A stretch of DNA of 64,000 nt from Rubrivivax sp. (GTDB taxonomy: Bacteria; Pseudomonadota; Gammaproteobacteria; Burkholderiales; Burkholderiaceae_C): contig JAHBZS010000007.1 in NCBI GenBank assembly GCA_019635285.1, positions 87,954-151,953 of the forward strand. The letters are read 5' to 3'. Below, in pieces: positions 39,481-48,031 of this stretch (positions within the stretch are counted from its first letter, which is position 1; the number at the start of each line of letters is the position of its first letter). Below the pieces are notes generated by a model. The model made no database searches. It worked only from the letters and a program-made list of their open reading frames with translations, and was not told the origin of the DNA. The translations under genes were made by a program, and so were the position numbers.

Positions 39481-42053
39481 GAACTCGTCTCTTGCTGCAG
39501 TTTTTTCAGGCGGTACAGCGCGTCCAGCGCGTCCCGGGGCGTGAGGCTATCAGGGTCGATGGCGGCCAGCGCCGTGTCCACCGCCGGGGCCGACGGCGCG
39601 GCCACCGTCGGCGCGGCGGCAAACAGGTCCACCTGCGCGTGGCCGGCCTGCTGCATCGCCTCCAGCGATTCCAGCGTGTGCCGCGCCTGACGCACCAGCG
39701 AGCCCGGCATGCCCGCCAGCCGGGCCACCTGGACGCCGTAGCTGCGGCTGGCCGGGCCGGCCTCGATCTGGTGCAGGAAGACGATCTGCTCGCCGCTTTC
39801 CACCGCCGACACGTGCATGTTCAGCGCGCGCGCGTGCTTGGCGGGGAACTCGGTCAGCTCGAAGTAGTGCGTGGCGAAGAGCGTGAAGCTCTTGTTGCGG
39901 TCGTGCAGGTGGCTGGCGATGGCGCCGGCCAGCGCCAGCCCGTCGAAGGTGCTGGTGCCGCGGCCGATCTCGTCCATCAGCACCAGGCTGCAGTCGGTGG
40001 CGCCGTGCACGATGGCGGCGGCCTCGGTCATCTCCAGCATGAAGGTGGACTGCGCGTTGGCCAGGTCGTCGGCCGCGCCGATGCGCGTGTGGATGGCATC
40101 GATCGGCCCCAGGCGGCAGCGGGCGGCGGGTACGAAGGAGCCCATTGCCGCCAGCAGCACGATCAGCGCCACCTGGCGCATGAAGGTGCTCTTGCCGCCC
40201 ATGTTGGGGCCGGTGATGATCAGCAGCCGGGTCTTGGCGTCCAGCCGGCAATGGTTGGCGATGAAGTTGCCGCTGCCGCTTTCGTTCAGGCGCATCTCCA
40301 CCACCGGGTGGCGGCCGGCTTCGATGTCGATGCAGGGGTGCGAGACGAAGCTCGGGCGGCACCAGTCCAGCGTGGCGGCGCGCTCGGCCAACGCGGCCAG
40401 CGCGTCCAGCGTGGCCAGTGCGTCGGCCAGCGCGGACAGCGCCGCCAGATGCGGCTGCAGCGCGTCCAGCAACTGCTCGTACAGCCACTTCTCGCGCGCC
40501 AGCGCACGCTCGGCGGCCGACAGCGCCTTGTCCTCGAAGGCCTTCAGCTCCGGCGTGATGTAGCGCTCGGCGTTCTTCAGCGTCTGCCGGCGCTGGTAGT
40601 CGGCGGGCACGCGGCCCAGGTTGGAGGCCGTGACCTCGATGTAGAAGCCGTGCACCTTGTTGTACTGCACGCGCAGATTGGCAATGCCGCTGCGCGTGCG
40701 CTCGCGCTGCTCCAACTCCAGCAGGAAGGCGTCGCAGTTCTGGCTGATGCCGCGCAGCTCGTCCAGCTCGGCGTCCACGCCGGTGGCGATGACACCGCCA
40801 TCGCGCAGCAGCACGGCCGGCTCGTCGGCGACGGCCTGCAGCGCCTCGGCGATGTCCGGCGAAGGGGCCAGCCCCTGCCGCAGCGCGTCGAGCAGGGCCG
40901 TACCGCCGGGCGCCGCGGCGGCCAGCGCCGGCAGCCCCTGCAAGGTGAAGCGCAGGCCGGCCAACTCGCGCGGCCGCACCTGGCGCAGCGCGATGCGCGC
41001 GGTGATGCGCTGCACGTCGCTGACGGCGCGCAGCGCCTTGCGCAGCGGCTCGAAGCCCGCGTCCAGCAACTGCGCGATGGCGTCGTGGCGCTGCGTGGCC
41101 TGCGTGCGGTCACGCTGCGGATGCGTCAGCCAGTGGCGCAGGCTGCGGCTGCCCATGCCGGTGCAGCAGCTGTCCAGCAGCGACAGCAGCGTCGGCGCGT
41201 CGTCGCCGCGCAGCGTCTGCGTCAGCTCCAGGTTGCGGTGCGTGGCCGGCGGCAGCTCCAGCAGCGTGCCGCTGCGCTCCACCTCCAGCCGCTGCACGTG
41301 GCGCAGCGCCTGGCCCTGCGTGTGTTCGGCAAAGGCCAGCAGCGCGGCCGCGGCGGCGTGCGCGGTGGCCAGGTCCTGCGCGCCGAAGCCCGCCAGCGAC
41401 GCCACCTTCAGCTGCTCGCACAGCTTGCGCTGCCCGAGCACCGCGTCGAACTGCCAGGGCGGCCGCGCGGTGCGCGCCGCGCGGTGCTGCTGCACGGCCG
41501 GCGGCAGCGCGTCGCCGTCGAAGAGGATTTCCGCCGGGTCCAGCCGTGCCAGCCAGGCGGCCAGTTCGCGCTCGCTGCACTCGCCCACGCCCAGCCGGCC
41601 GCTGGACAGCCCCAGCCAGGCCAGCCCCCAGGTCTGGCGCTGGCGCTGCAGCGCCAGCAGCAGCGTGTCGGCGCGTTCGGCCATCAGTGCGCTGTCGGTC
41701 ACCGTGCCGGGCGTGACCACGCGCGTCACCTTGCGCTCCACCGGCCCCTTGGCGGTGGCCACGTCGCCCACCTGTTCGGCCACGGCCACGGCCTCGCCCA
41801 GCTTGATCAGCCGCGCCAGGTAGCCTTCGACCGAATGCACCGGCACGCCGGCCATGACCACCGGCTCGCCGGCCGACTGGCCGCGCGTGGTCAGCGTGAT
41901 GTCCAGCAGCCGGTGGGCCTTGCGCGCATCGTCGTAGAACAGCTCGTAGAAGTCGCCCATCCGGTAGAAGACGAGCGTGTCCGGGAAGTCGGCCTTGATG
42001 CGCAGGTACTGCTGCATCATCGGCGTGTGGTCCGGGAGAGGCGGCTCCGTCAC
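39477..42053 (-). CDS. mutS: DNA mismatch repair protein MutS
   Basis: MutS, 858 residues. It recognises mismatches and starts repair with MutL. The mismatch-binding domain has the Phe-x-Glu motif in [11 protein letters not shown] near residue 38. The C-terminal ATPase has Walker [10 protein letters not shown] and [15 protein letters not shown] chose a GTG start at 42053 because GGAGG (42063-42067) lies 9 bases upstream and the usual [15 protein letters not shown] follows; a longer open frame exists. The stop overlaps the protease gene start (ATGA at 39477-39480). Confidence 0.97.
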   Translation of the reverse strand: MTEPPLPDHTPMMQQYLRIKADFPDTLVFYRMGDFYELFYDDARKAHRLLDITLTTRGQSAGEPVVMAGVPVHSVEGYLARLIKLGEAVAVAEQVGDVATAKGPVERKVTRVVTPGTVTDSALMAERADTLLLALQRQRQTWGLAWLGLSSGRLGVGECSERELAAWLARLDPAEILFDGDALPPAVQQHRAARTARPPWQFDAVLGQRKLCEQLKVASLAGFGAQDLATAHAAAAALLAFAEHTQGQALRHVQRLEVERSGTLLELPPATHRNLELTQTLRGDDAPTLLSLLDSCCTGMGSRSLRHWLTHPQRDRTQATQRHDAIAQLLDAGFEPLRKALRAVSDVQRITARIALRQVRPRELAGLRFTLQGLPALAAAAPGGTALLDALRQGLAPSPDIAEALQAVADEPAVLLRDGGVIATGVDAELDELRGISQNCDAFLLELEQRERTRSGIANLRVQYNKVHGFYIEVTASNLGRVPADYQRRQTLKNAERYITPELKAFEDKALSAAERALAREKWLYEQLLDALQPHLAALSALADALATLDALAALAERAATLDWCRPSFVSHPCIDIEAGRHPVVEMRLNESGSGNFIANHCRLDAKTRLLIITGPNMGGKSTFMRQVALIVLLAAMGSFVPAARCRLGPIDAIHTRIGAADDLANAQSTFMLEMTEAAAIVHGATDCSLVLMDEIGRGTSTFDGLALAGAIASHLHDRNKSFTLFATHYFELTEFPAKHARALNMHVSAVESGEQIVFLHQIEAGPASRSYGVQVARLAGMPGSLVRQARHTLESLEAMQQAGHAQVDLFAAAPTVAAPSAPAVDTALAAIDPDSLTPRDALDALYRLKKLQQETSS

Positions 42054-42062
42054 GAGAACAAA

Positions 42063-42067
42063 CCTCC
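42063..42067 (-). promoter_or_regulatory. Ribosome binding site fixing the mutS GTG start
   Basis: GGAGG on the minus strand, 9 bases before GTG 42053. No comparable site precedes the upstream in-frame start. Confidence 0.75.
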
Positions 42068-42284
42068 GCAGGACTTGCGCCGGCCGGCGCGACCTGGCGC
42101 CAGCCAACGCAGCTGTCTGGTGTGGGTTCGGGTGCCGGTTTTCACTGTGTGTGGGATGTCTGCAGACGTTCGACGCTCGTGCCGCTTTGGGCTGGGCCGC
42201 CCATTGTCTTCGACGCCGCGCCTGCGGCTCGAGGCGACGCAGAAGGGGTGCACCTGGGCGCCCCAGCGCCTGCTCATCCGGGGT

Positions 42285-42830
42285 TCAGTCTGCCGCCCCC
42301 GGTGCGAGCCGCTCCAGCGTCTGCGTCGACAGCCGACACAGCGTCGACAACGCGGCCTGCAGCGCGGCGTCGGGCTGGCGCTCCAAGGTGTCCACATAGT
42401 GGGCCAGGTTGGCCGCGGCCAGCTTCTGGTCCCTGGGCCCGGGCGCGATGGGCAGGGCGTGCTCCATCCAACGCTGTTGGTGATGCTCCGCGGCGAGTTC
42501 CGTCTGCAGCACCTGTCGGCGAAGGGCTTCTGCAGCGGCGTCCGTCGCCGTCGACTTGAGCCAGCTGCGGACCCTGCGCAGCGGCTGGACGACCTGCGCG
42601 CGCCAGGCATGGACCTGTTGATCGAGCCGCCGCAGATCGTCGGTCGACAGCGCGTGGCCGTGGTGGCCTGCATACAGGCAGAACAGCAGCAGGTTCACGT
42701 CGAGGCCGAACTGGTTTTGCAGTTCCAGGCAGGTGCGTGCCGTCGCCGGATCGGCATAGACCTTGAGCGAATAGTCCCAGAAGCCCGAGCCGCCGTCCTC
42801 CGGCCCGCGGGCAGGCAGCGCGTCGGTCAT
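42285..42830 (-). CDS. TIGR02444 family protein
   Basis: Protein of 181 residues, all-helical. It fits the TIGR02444/DUF2390 family: the N-terminal FWDYSLKVYADPATARTCLE, then LQNQFGLDVNLLLFCLYAG and QVHAWRAQVVQPLRRVR. No biochemical function is established for the family. I chose the ATG at 42830; the open frame extends back into the neighbouring aldolase gene without family similarity. It lies 22 bases downstream of the class II aldolase gene stop and upstream of mutS. The 231-base gap to mutS presumably holds the mutS promoter. Confidence 0.85.
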   Translation of the reverse strand: MTDALPARGPEDGGSGFWDYSLKVYADPATARTCLELQNQFGLDVNLLLFCLYAGHHGHALSTDDLRRLDQQVHAWRAQVVQPLRRVRSWLKSTATDAAAEALRRQVLQTELAAEHHQQRWMEHALPIAPGPRDQKLAAANLAHYVDTLERQPDAALQAALSTLCRLSTQTLERLAPGAAD

Positions 42831-42852
42831 GCGGCCCGACCTGGCCTGCGGC

Positions 42853-43623
42853 TCACGCCAGGTCCTCGTAGCGGATGCCGGCGCGCCGCAGGCTGGCATG
42901 GAACACCAGGCGGCCCGGCAGGCTGCCGGCTTTTTCCATCGCCGCGTTCTGCGCCGGGACGGCCGCGAGCACGTCGGCACCGATGGGGATGTTGGGCCCG
43001 GCCATGGCGTCGCTCGCCACCTGCACCTCGCAGGCCTTTTCCAGCGTGGCCATCAGTGCAAAGGTCTCCGCCACGCTGCCCGCCGTCACCAGCAGGCCGT
43101 GGTTGCGCAGGATCAGGATCGGCTTCTGCCCCATGCTGGCCAGCAGCCGCGGCTTCTCGGCGGCGTCGGTCGTCACGCCTTCGAAGTCGTGATAGGCCAC
43201 GCGCCCGTGCAACAGCGCCGAGTTGAAGTTGTCGTGGCGCAGGCCCGAGGCCTTGCACGCCACCGCCATGCCGGCCGTGGTGTGGGTGTGCGCGATGCAG
43301 TGGGCGTCGGCCCGGGCCGCATGGATGGCGCTGTGGATCACGAAGCCGGCCACGTTCACCGGGTGCGGCGAGGCATCCAGCTTGCGGCCTTCGACGTCGA
43401 TCTTGACGAGGTTGCGCGCCGTGACTTCGTTGTAGTTCAGGCCGAAGGGGTTGATCAGGAACTGCGGCGCGCTGCCCGGCACGCGCAGCGAGATGTGGTT
43501 GTAGATCAGCGTCGTCCAGCCCATCCAGTCGAAGAGCCGGTAGCAGGCTGCGAGCTCCAGCCGCAGTCGCCATTCGACCGGGTCGATGTCCGCCGGGCAG
43601 GGCGGCAGCGCGGTGGGTTCCAT
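42853..43623 (-). CDS. Class II aldolase/adducin family protein
   Basis: Metal-dependent class II aldolase-fold protein of 256 residues. The zinc-ligand pattern is visible as AHTHTTAG and later ILRNHGLLVTAG; the phosphate/oxyanion segment is YNHISLRVPG. Family members cleave sugar phosphates or act as decarboxylases/hydratases on aromatic or hydroxy-acid intermediates. It is the last gene of the arm containing UbiD, UbiX and the flavin monooxygenase (12 bases after UbiD), so a role late in that pathway is likely. Substrate unknown. Confidence 0.9.
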   Translation of the reverse strand: MEPTALPPCPADIDPVEWRLRLELAACYRLFDWMGWTTLIYNHISLRVPGSAPQFLINPFGLNYNEVTARNLVKIDVEGRKLDASPHPVNVAGFVIHSAIHAARADAHCIAHTHTTAGMAVACKASGLRHDNFNSALLHGRVAYHDFEGVTTDAAEKPRLLASMGQKPILILRNHGLLVTAGSVAETFALMATLEKACEVQVASDAMAGPNIPIGADVLAAVPAQNAAMEKAGSLPGRLVFHASLRRAGIRYEDLA

Positions 43624-43635
43624 CGGCTCAGCAGC

Positions 43636-45231
43636 TCAGCGTTTGCCGGGCGGCTTGGCATCGAACTTGGAACCGCGCATGCACAGCCGGCCTTCGTCGG
43701 TCTGCCACAGCTGCTGCGTCTCGTGCAGACGCCCCAGCGCACGCGCGATGACGTTGAAGCCGAAGCGGCCAAGCGTCTCGGCCAGCTTCTGGTAGTACAT
43801 CGGCGCTTGCGTCAGTTGCTGCACGATGGCCGCTTCGGCCTCGGCCACCTGCGCGTCGCCCGCCAGGCCGGCGGCATCGCTCTTGCCCTGCAGATAGTCG
43901 GCGATCTTGGCGCGGTCGGCGTAGGCGTAAGAGATGCGCTCGTAGCGCTCGTGCGGGATGCCTTCGGAGATGGTCGCATCGATGCCGACCTTCGCGCCGG
44001 TGGGCACCACGCCGGGCGGCATCACCGGCAGGCTGGGATCCAGCGGCTTGGCGCGCGCGCCGGGGATGATCATCACGTCGCGGTCGCCCTGCACGCGCGT
44101 GGCGATGGCCCATTCAACCTGCTCGCCGTTGAACACGTCGATGTCGTCGTCGACCACGACGACGTGCTTCAGGTCCATCACCGACAGTGCGGCCAGCAGC
44201 GCGTTCTTGCCTTCGCCGGCCTGCTTCTTGATGGAGATGACGGCGTGCCAGAACGCGCGCCCACCCAGCGTGACGTTGATGTCCTTGACCTGCACGCCAG
44301 CCGTGCGCAGCGCGCGGCGGATCGCCTGGTAGCGCGTCGGCGCGGCGAGCCAGGTGTTCTCCCACGGCATGTGCAAGGCGTAGTACTGCGCGTCGCGGCG
44401 CTGCAGGATGGCCTTGATGCGCACGTTGGGGTTCCAGTGCAGGCCGCCCATCAGCGCCGTGAATTCGCCGAAGCGGCCCTCCGGCTGCGTCCATCCGGTG
44501 GGCAGGATCTCGGCCTCGAGCACGATCTCCGAATCGGCCAGGAAGGGCAGGTCGATGGTCTCGCAGTGCCCCAGCTCCACCGGCATGCCGCGCATGCCGC
44601 CCGCAATGCCCATCTCGTCGACGCCGATCGGCGCACGGTAGCCGGCGCCCATGATCTCCATCGGATGGTTGCCGATGGAGATCGAGATTTCGCACGGCCG
44701 CCCCTGCTCGTAGGCCCGCTGCGCGAAGAGGCGCATGTTGTTCGGCGTGACGATGTCGATGCCGGTGAGCGCCTTCTCCTTGACCATGAAGCGGTAGATG
44801 CCGGTGTTGATGCCGTACTCCGGATCGCGGGCCATCACGATGCCGGCGGTGATCATCGGCCCGCCGTCGTAGATCGAGGACATGGGGATCGGCAGGCGGA
44901 ACAGGTCGACCTCGCTGCCGGTGGTGATGACCTCCTTGACCGGAGGACGCTCGACGTAGCGCGGCGGGATGGGCTGGTCGATGCCGCGCTGCAGCTTCTG
45001 CTCGATCTCGGCATAGGTGCTGGCGCCCATCGACTTCATCGCGCGCTGCTGCGTGCGGATGATCCCCGAGACGATGGGCATGTCGTAGCCGATCGGCTGG
45101 TTGAAGCGCAGCGCCTTGTCGCTCTGGTCGACCAGCGTGGCGACGTGGCGGATGTCGACGGGCTGGTCGATGTTGACCAGGTCGCCCTCGCGCTCGAGGC
45201 GGTCCAGAAAGGCGCGGAAGTTCTCGTCCAT
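43636..45231 (-). CDS. UbiD-family prenylated-FMN decarboxylase
   Basis: UbiD-type (de)carboxylase of 531 residues. The catalytic triad of the family is intact: Arg147 in GIYRFMVK, Glu251 and Glu256 in PEGRFGEF, with the spacing of the two Glu seen in Fdc1. The enzyme needs prenylated FMN, supplied by the UbiX gene 6 bases upstream. The context (flavin hydroxylase, ring-cleavage-like dioxygenase, acyl-CoA enzymes) argues for catabolic decarboxylation of an aromatic acid rather than ubiquinone synthesis; that is inference. Confidence 0.94.
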   Translation of the reverse strand: MDENFRAFLDRLEREGDLVNIDQPVDIRHVATLVDQSDKALRFNQPIGYDMPIVSGIIRTQQRAMKSMGASTYAEIEQKLQRGIDQPIPPRYVERPPVKEVITTGSEVDLFRLPIPMSSIYDGGPMITAGIVMARDPEYGINTGIYRFMVKEKALTGIDIVTPNNMRLFAQRAYEQGRPCEISISIGNHPMEIMGAGYRAPIGVDEMGIAGGMRGMPVELGHCETIDLPFLADSEIVLEAEILPTGWTQPEGRFGEFTALMGGLHWNPNVRIKAILQRRDAQYYALHMPWENTWLAAPTRYQAIRRALRTAGVQVKDINVTLGGRAFWHAVISIKKQAGEGKNALLAALSVMDLKHVVVVDDDIDVFNGEQVEWAIATRVQGDRDVMIIPGARAKPLDPSLPVMPPGVVPTGAKVGIDATISEGIPHERYERISYAYADRAKIADYLQGKSDAAGLAGDAQVAEAEAAIVQQLTQAPMYYQKLAETLGRFGFNVIARALGRLHETQQLWQTDEGRLCMRGSKFDAKPPGKR

Positions 45232-45237
45232 GTGGCG

Positions 45238-45876
45238 TCAGTCCTTGGAAGGGGAGTCGGATGCGGCGGGTTCGGTGCCGGCGGCAGGCCGCGCCGCCTT
45301 CATGCCTTCCCAGCGCGCCAGGCGGGGGGAGTGCAGGTCGAACAGGTCGAGCACGCGGTGCACCGTGTGCTCCACCAGCGCGTCGATCGAGCTGGCGCGC
45401 GAATAGAAGGCCGGCACCGGCGGAAAGATGATGCCGCCCATCTCGGTCACGGCCGTCATGTTGCGCAGGTGGGCCAGGTTCAGCGGCGTCTCGCGGGTGA
45501 GCAGCACCAGGCGGCGGCGTTCCTTGAGCATCACGTCGGCGGCGCGGCTGACCAAGTTGTCGGAATAGGCGTTGGCCACGGCCGACAGCGTCTTCATCGA
45601 GCATGGCGCGATGACCATGCCGCGCGTCAGGAACGAGCCGCTGGCGATGGTCGCGCCGATGTCACGCGGCTTGTGCACCACGCTGGCCAGCGCCTCCAGC
45701 TCGCCGCGCGACAGGCCGAGCTCCTGCCAGGCGTTGAGCACGGCCGCATCGGAGACCACCAGGTGGCTTTCCCAGCCCGGCAGGCGGGCGATCTCCTGCA
45801 GCAGCTTGACGCCGTAGATCGCACCGGTCGCCCCGGTGATGGCGACGACCAGCCGCTGCGGGGCGTCGCTGCTCAC
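45238..45876 (-). CDS. UbiX-family flavin prenyltransferase
   Basis: Flavin prenyltransferase of 212 residues that makes prenylated FMN for UbiD enzymes. The N-terminus VVAITGATGAIYGVKLLQ, the SGSFLTRGMVIAPCSMKTLS segment and LVLLTRETPLNLAHLRNM are family hallmarks. It has a Pro/Ala-rich C-terminal tail beyond the usual end. I chose the GTG at 45876 because it forms a GTGA overlap with the DUF2783 gene stop (45873-45876), and GGAG precedes it. It is directly upstream of its likely partner UbiD. Confidence 0.92.
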   Translation of the reverse strand: MSSDAPQRLVVAITGATGAIYGVKLLQEIARLPGWESHLVVSDAAVLNAWQELGLSRGELEALASVVHKPRDIGATIASGSFLTRGMVIAPCSMKTLSAVANAYSDNLVSRAADVMLKERRRLVLLTRETPLNLAHLRNMTAVTEMGGIIFPPVPAFYSRASSIDALVEHTVHRVLDLFDLHSPRLARWEGMKAARPAAGTEPAASDSPSKD

Positions 45877-46058
45877 GTCGTGCGCTCCGTGCCTTGCAGC
45901 GCGTCGGCCACGGCTTGCGACGCCGCCGCGGCCGAGGGCACCTGCAGCAACAGCAGCAGCACCAGCCGCGCCAGCACGTTCGGCGTCTCGGCCTCGCCGG
46001 CGGCGGTCAGCCCATGGCAGAGCTGGGTGTAGACATCGTCGAGTTCCTGGGCATTCAT
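45873..46058 (-). CDS. DUF2783 domain-containing small protein
   Basis: Helical protein of 61 residues: MNAQELDDVYTQLCHGLT, then LARLVLLLLLQV. It fits DUF2783, a family generally encoded next to FAD-dependent aromatic hydroxylases. The gene lies 20 bases after the monooxygenase stop, and its own stop overlaps the UbiX start (GTGA). It may be a small partner or chaperone of the hydroxylase; no function has been shown. Confidence 0.82.
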   Translation of the reverse strand: MNAQELDDVYTQLCHGLTAAGEAETPNVLARLVLLLLLQVPSAAAASQAVADALQGTERTT

Positions 46059-46078
46059 GGTCTGGCTCTGCAGGGTGA

Positions 46079-47872
46079 TCAGGCCGCGCCGGCCGGGCGC
46101 CCGAGCGCCTGCGCCAGCGCGGAACGCAGTTCGGTCTGCGACGGTACCCGCCCCCACCGGGCGAGCAGGTGGCCGTCGGGGCGCACGAGGTAGCAGGCGC
46201 CCGCGCCGGCGCCATACAGGGCATGCAGGTGGCCGGTCGAATCGATGGCGTCGATGCCGTCCGCGGCGGGCGTGCCTGCGGCCGCCACGGTGCGCAGCCG
46301 GATCGGCACGTCGGCGCCCAGCGCCTGGATGCTGGCGGCGAGCGCCGCGCTGGGCCCGTGGTCGGCGGCGAAGTGCAGCAGGTTGAACCAGGGTCCCAAC
46401 AGCTGCGTCAGATGGCCGGCGACCGCTTCGCCGCCGGCCAGCCGCTGCAGCGGGCCGTCGGGCAGCGCCATGCCGGGCTTCGGGCCGCTGGCGAAGCCGG
46501 CTTCGTCGGCCGTGGCCTGGTTCAGCGGCGAACCCGCGTAGTCGTTGGCCGAATGCTGGCGCGGGCTCATCAGCGAGGTCAGCGCCGGATGCTGCGCGCT
46601 GAGCGACAGCACGGCATCGCGCATCAGCCGGTGCGGCGCCGAGGGCGGCGACATGAACTCGGCCCCTTTGGACGCATAGCGCAGGTTCTCGCGCGCGGCG
46701 GCGACGCGCTCCACCGAGTAGCTGTCCAGCAGCGCGTCGCCGGCCAGCCCGCGGATGCGCCAGGCCAGCTTCCAGGCCAGGTTGTGCGCATCCTCGACGG
46801 CGGAGTTCATGCCGCGCACGCCGAAGATCGGCACCAGATGCGCCGCGTCGCCCGCAAACAGCACGCGGCCGTGGCGGTACGACGGCAGCGTCAGCGCGCT
46901 GGCCCGGTACAGGCTCAGCCAGACCGGCTCCCAGGGCTTGTCGACCCCCAGCATCGCCAGGTGGGCCTGCACCTTGGCGAGCACGCGCTCGGGCTGCATG
47001 GCTTCCTCGGTGGGCTCGTCGTCGCGCAACTGGTAGTCGAAGCGCAGCATGCCGCCCGGCTTCTTGAACATGATCAGCGTGCCGCCGGGGTTGGACGGCG
47101 GGTCGAACCACCAGCGCCGGCCGACCGGGAAATCGCTGGTATCGATGCGCACGTCGATGATCGCGTAGCGCCCCGCGTGGCGCTGGCCCTCCATCGTCAG
47201 GTCCATCGACTGGCGGATCGTGCTGCGCCCGCCGTCGCAGGCGACGACCCAGTCGGCTTGCATGTCGTAGCTGCCGTGCGGATGCTCGATGCGCAGCCGT
47301 GCCCCGTCGGGGCCGGCCTCGAAGCCCACGACCTTGGAGTGCCACCGGATGTCGATGAGCGGCGCAAAGGCCGCCGAGCGCGTGACCAGGTGCTCCTCGA
47401 TCAGGTTCTGCAGCTGGCTGAGCGTGGCCGGGAAGCGTGGGTCCGGGCTGTCGGGGATGCGCGATTCGGCCACCAGCGCATCGCGGAAATAGGTCCAGCC
47501 GCGGTTCCAGCCCAGGCCCGAGGCGACAATCTGATCGGCGACGCCGAGCTGGTCCATGATCTCCAGCGTGCGCCGGGTGAACGCGCCCGCGCGGCTGCCG
47601 GAGCAGACGGTGGCGTCGGCTTCGATGACGACGGACGCGATGCCGTGGTTGGCGAGGTCCAGCGCCAGCGTCAGGCCCGTCGGGCCGCCGCCGACGATGG
47701 CCACCGTGGCGCGGCGCCCGTCCACCCCGTCGCGCACCGTGGCCGGCAGTTCCGGCGGGTGCTGCGAGTAGGGAAAGTACTCGCCGAACACCACCTCGTA
47801 GCTCGGCTGCGGGGCGATGCTCTCCGGCGGACGGTTGTGGTTGACGACGGCGGGCGTGGCGTTGGAAGGCAT
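46079..47872 (-). CDS. FAD-dependent aromatic monooxygenase (MhpA/PHBH class)
   Basis: Class A flavin hydroxylase of 597 residues. FAD is bound by GGGPTGLTLALDLANHG near residue 60; the DG motif is VVACDGGRSTIRQ and the GD motif LFAGDAAHLVPIFGVRGMNS. A C-terminal thioredoxin-like domain typical of MhpA/PheA relatives follows. The enzyme should hydroxylate a phenolic ring using NAD(P)H and O2. Before the FAD fold there is an unusual ~55-residue extension (HNRPPESIAPQPSYEVVFGE). It is the first gene of the minus arm, divergent from the dioxygenase-like gene. Confidence 0.92.
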   Translation of the reverse strand: MPSNATPAVVNHNRPPESIAPQPSYEVVFGEYFPYSQHPPELPATVRDGVDGRRATVAIVGGGPTGLTLALDLANHGIASVVIEADATVCSGSRAGAFTRRTLEIMDQLGVADQIVASGLGWNRGWTYFRDALVAESRIPDSPDPRFPATLSQLQNLIEEHLVTRSAAFAPLIDIRWHSKVVGFEAGPDGARLRIEHPHGSYDMQADWVVACDGGRSTIRQSMDLTMEGQRHAGRYAIIDVRIDTSDFPVGRRWWFDPPSNPGGTLIMFKKPGGMLRFDYQLRDDEPTEEAMQPERVLAKVQAHLAMLGVDKPWEPVWLSLYRASALTLPSYRHGRVLFAGDAAHLVPIFGVRGMNSAVEDAHNLAWKLAWRIRGLAGDALLDSYSVERVAAARENLRYASKGAEFMSPPSAPHRLMRDAVLSLSAQHPALTSLMSPRQHSANDYAGSPLNQATADEAGFASGPKPGMALPDGPLQRLAGGEAVAGHLTQLLGPWFNLLHFAADHGPSAALAASIQALGADVPIRLRTVAAAGTPAADGIDAIDSTGHLHALYGAGAGACYLVRPDGHLLARWGRVPSQTELRSALAQALGRPAGAA

Positions 47873-48031
47873 GGCGTCGAAGGGGCGAGGGCTGTGAACG
47901 AAATTTACCTCAAGATGCTATGCAAGCATAAGATAAATCTTCGATGAGCCGGTTTGCGTCTTATTGATTGCTGTAGTAGATTACATTTGTAGTAATTGAT
48001 CCTTCGTCCTTGCTGTTGCGGGAGTCGTTCG
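47873..48031. promoter_or_regulatory. Divergent promoter/operator region of the catabolic island
   Basis: This 159-base gap is much more A+T-rich than its surroundings and separates the monooxygenase (minus) and dioxygenase (plus) arms. It holds two inverted repeats: ATGCT-ATGCA-AGCAT at 47915-47929 and ATTAC-N7-GTAAT at 47980-47996, the latter containing TACATTTGTA. They are candidate binding sites for the pathway regulator and overlap the likely promoters. Confidence 0.6.

Noticed and set aside
39492-43226. 1244-residue plus-strand frame opposite mutS
   Set aside because: Gln/Arg/His/Val-rich shadow of the highly conserved mutS frame, typical of antisense reading of G+C-rich codons.
42829-46032. 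1067-residue plus-strand frame opposite the aldolase, UbiD and UbiX genes
   Set aside because: No family motifs; the minus-strand genes carry complete active sites and linked starts and stops.
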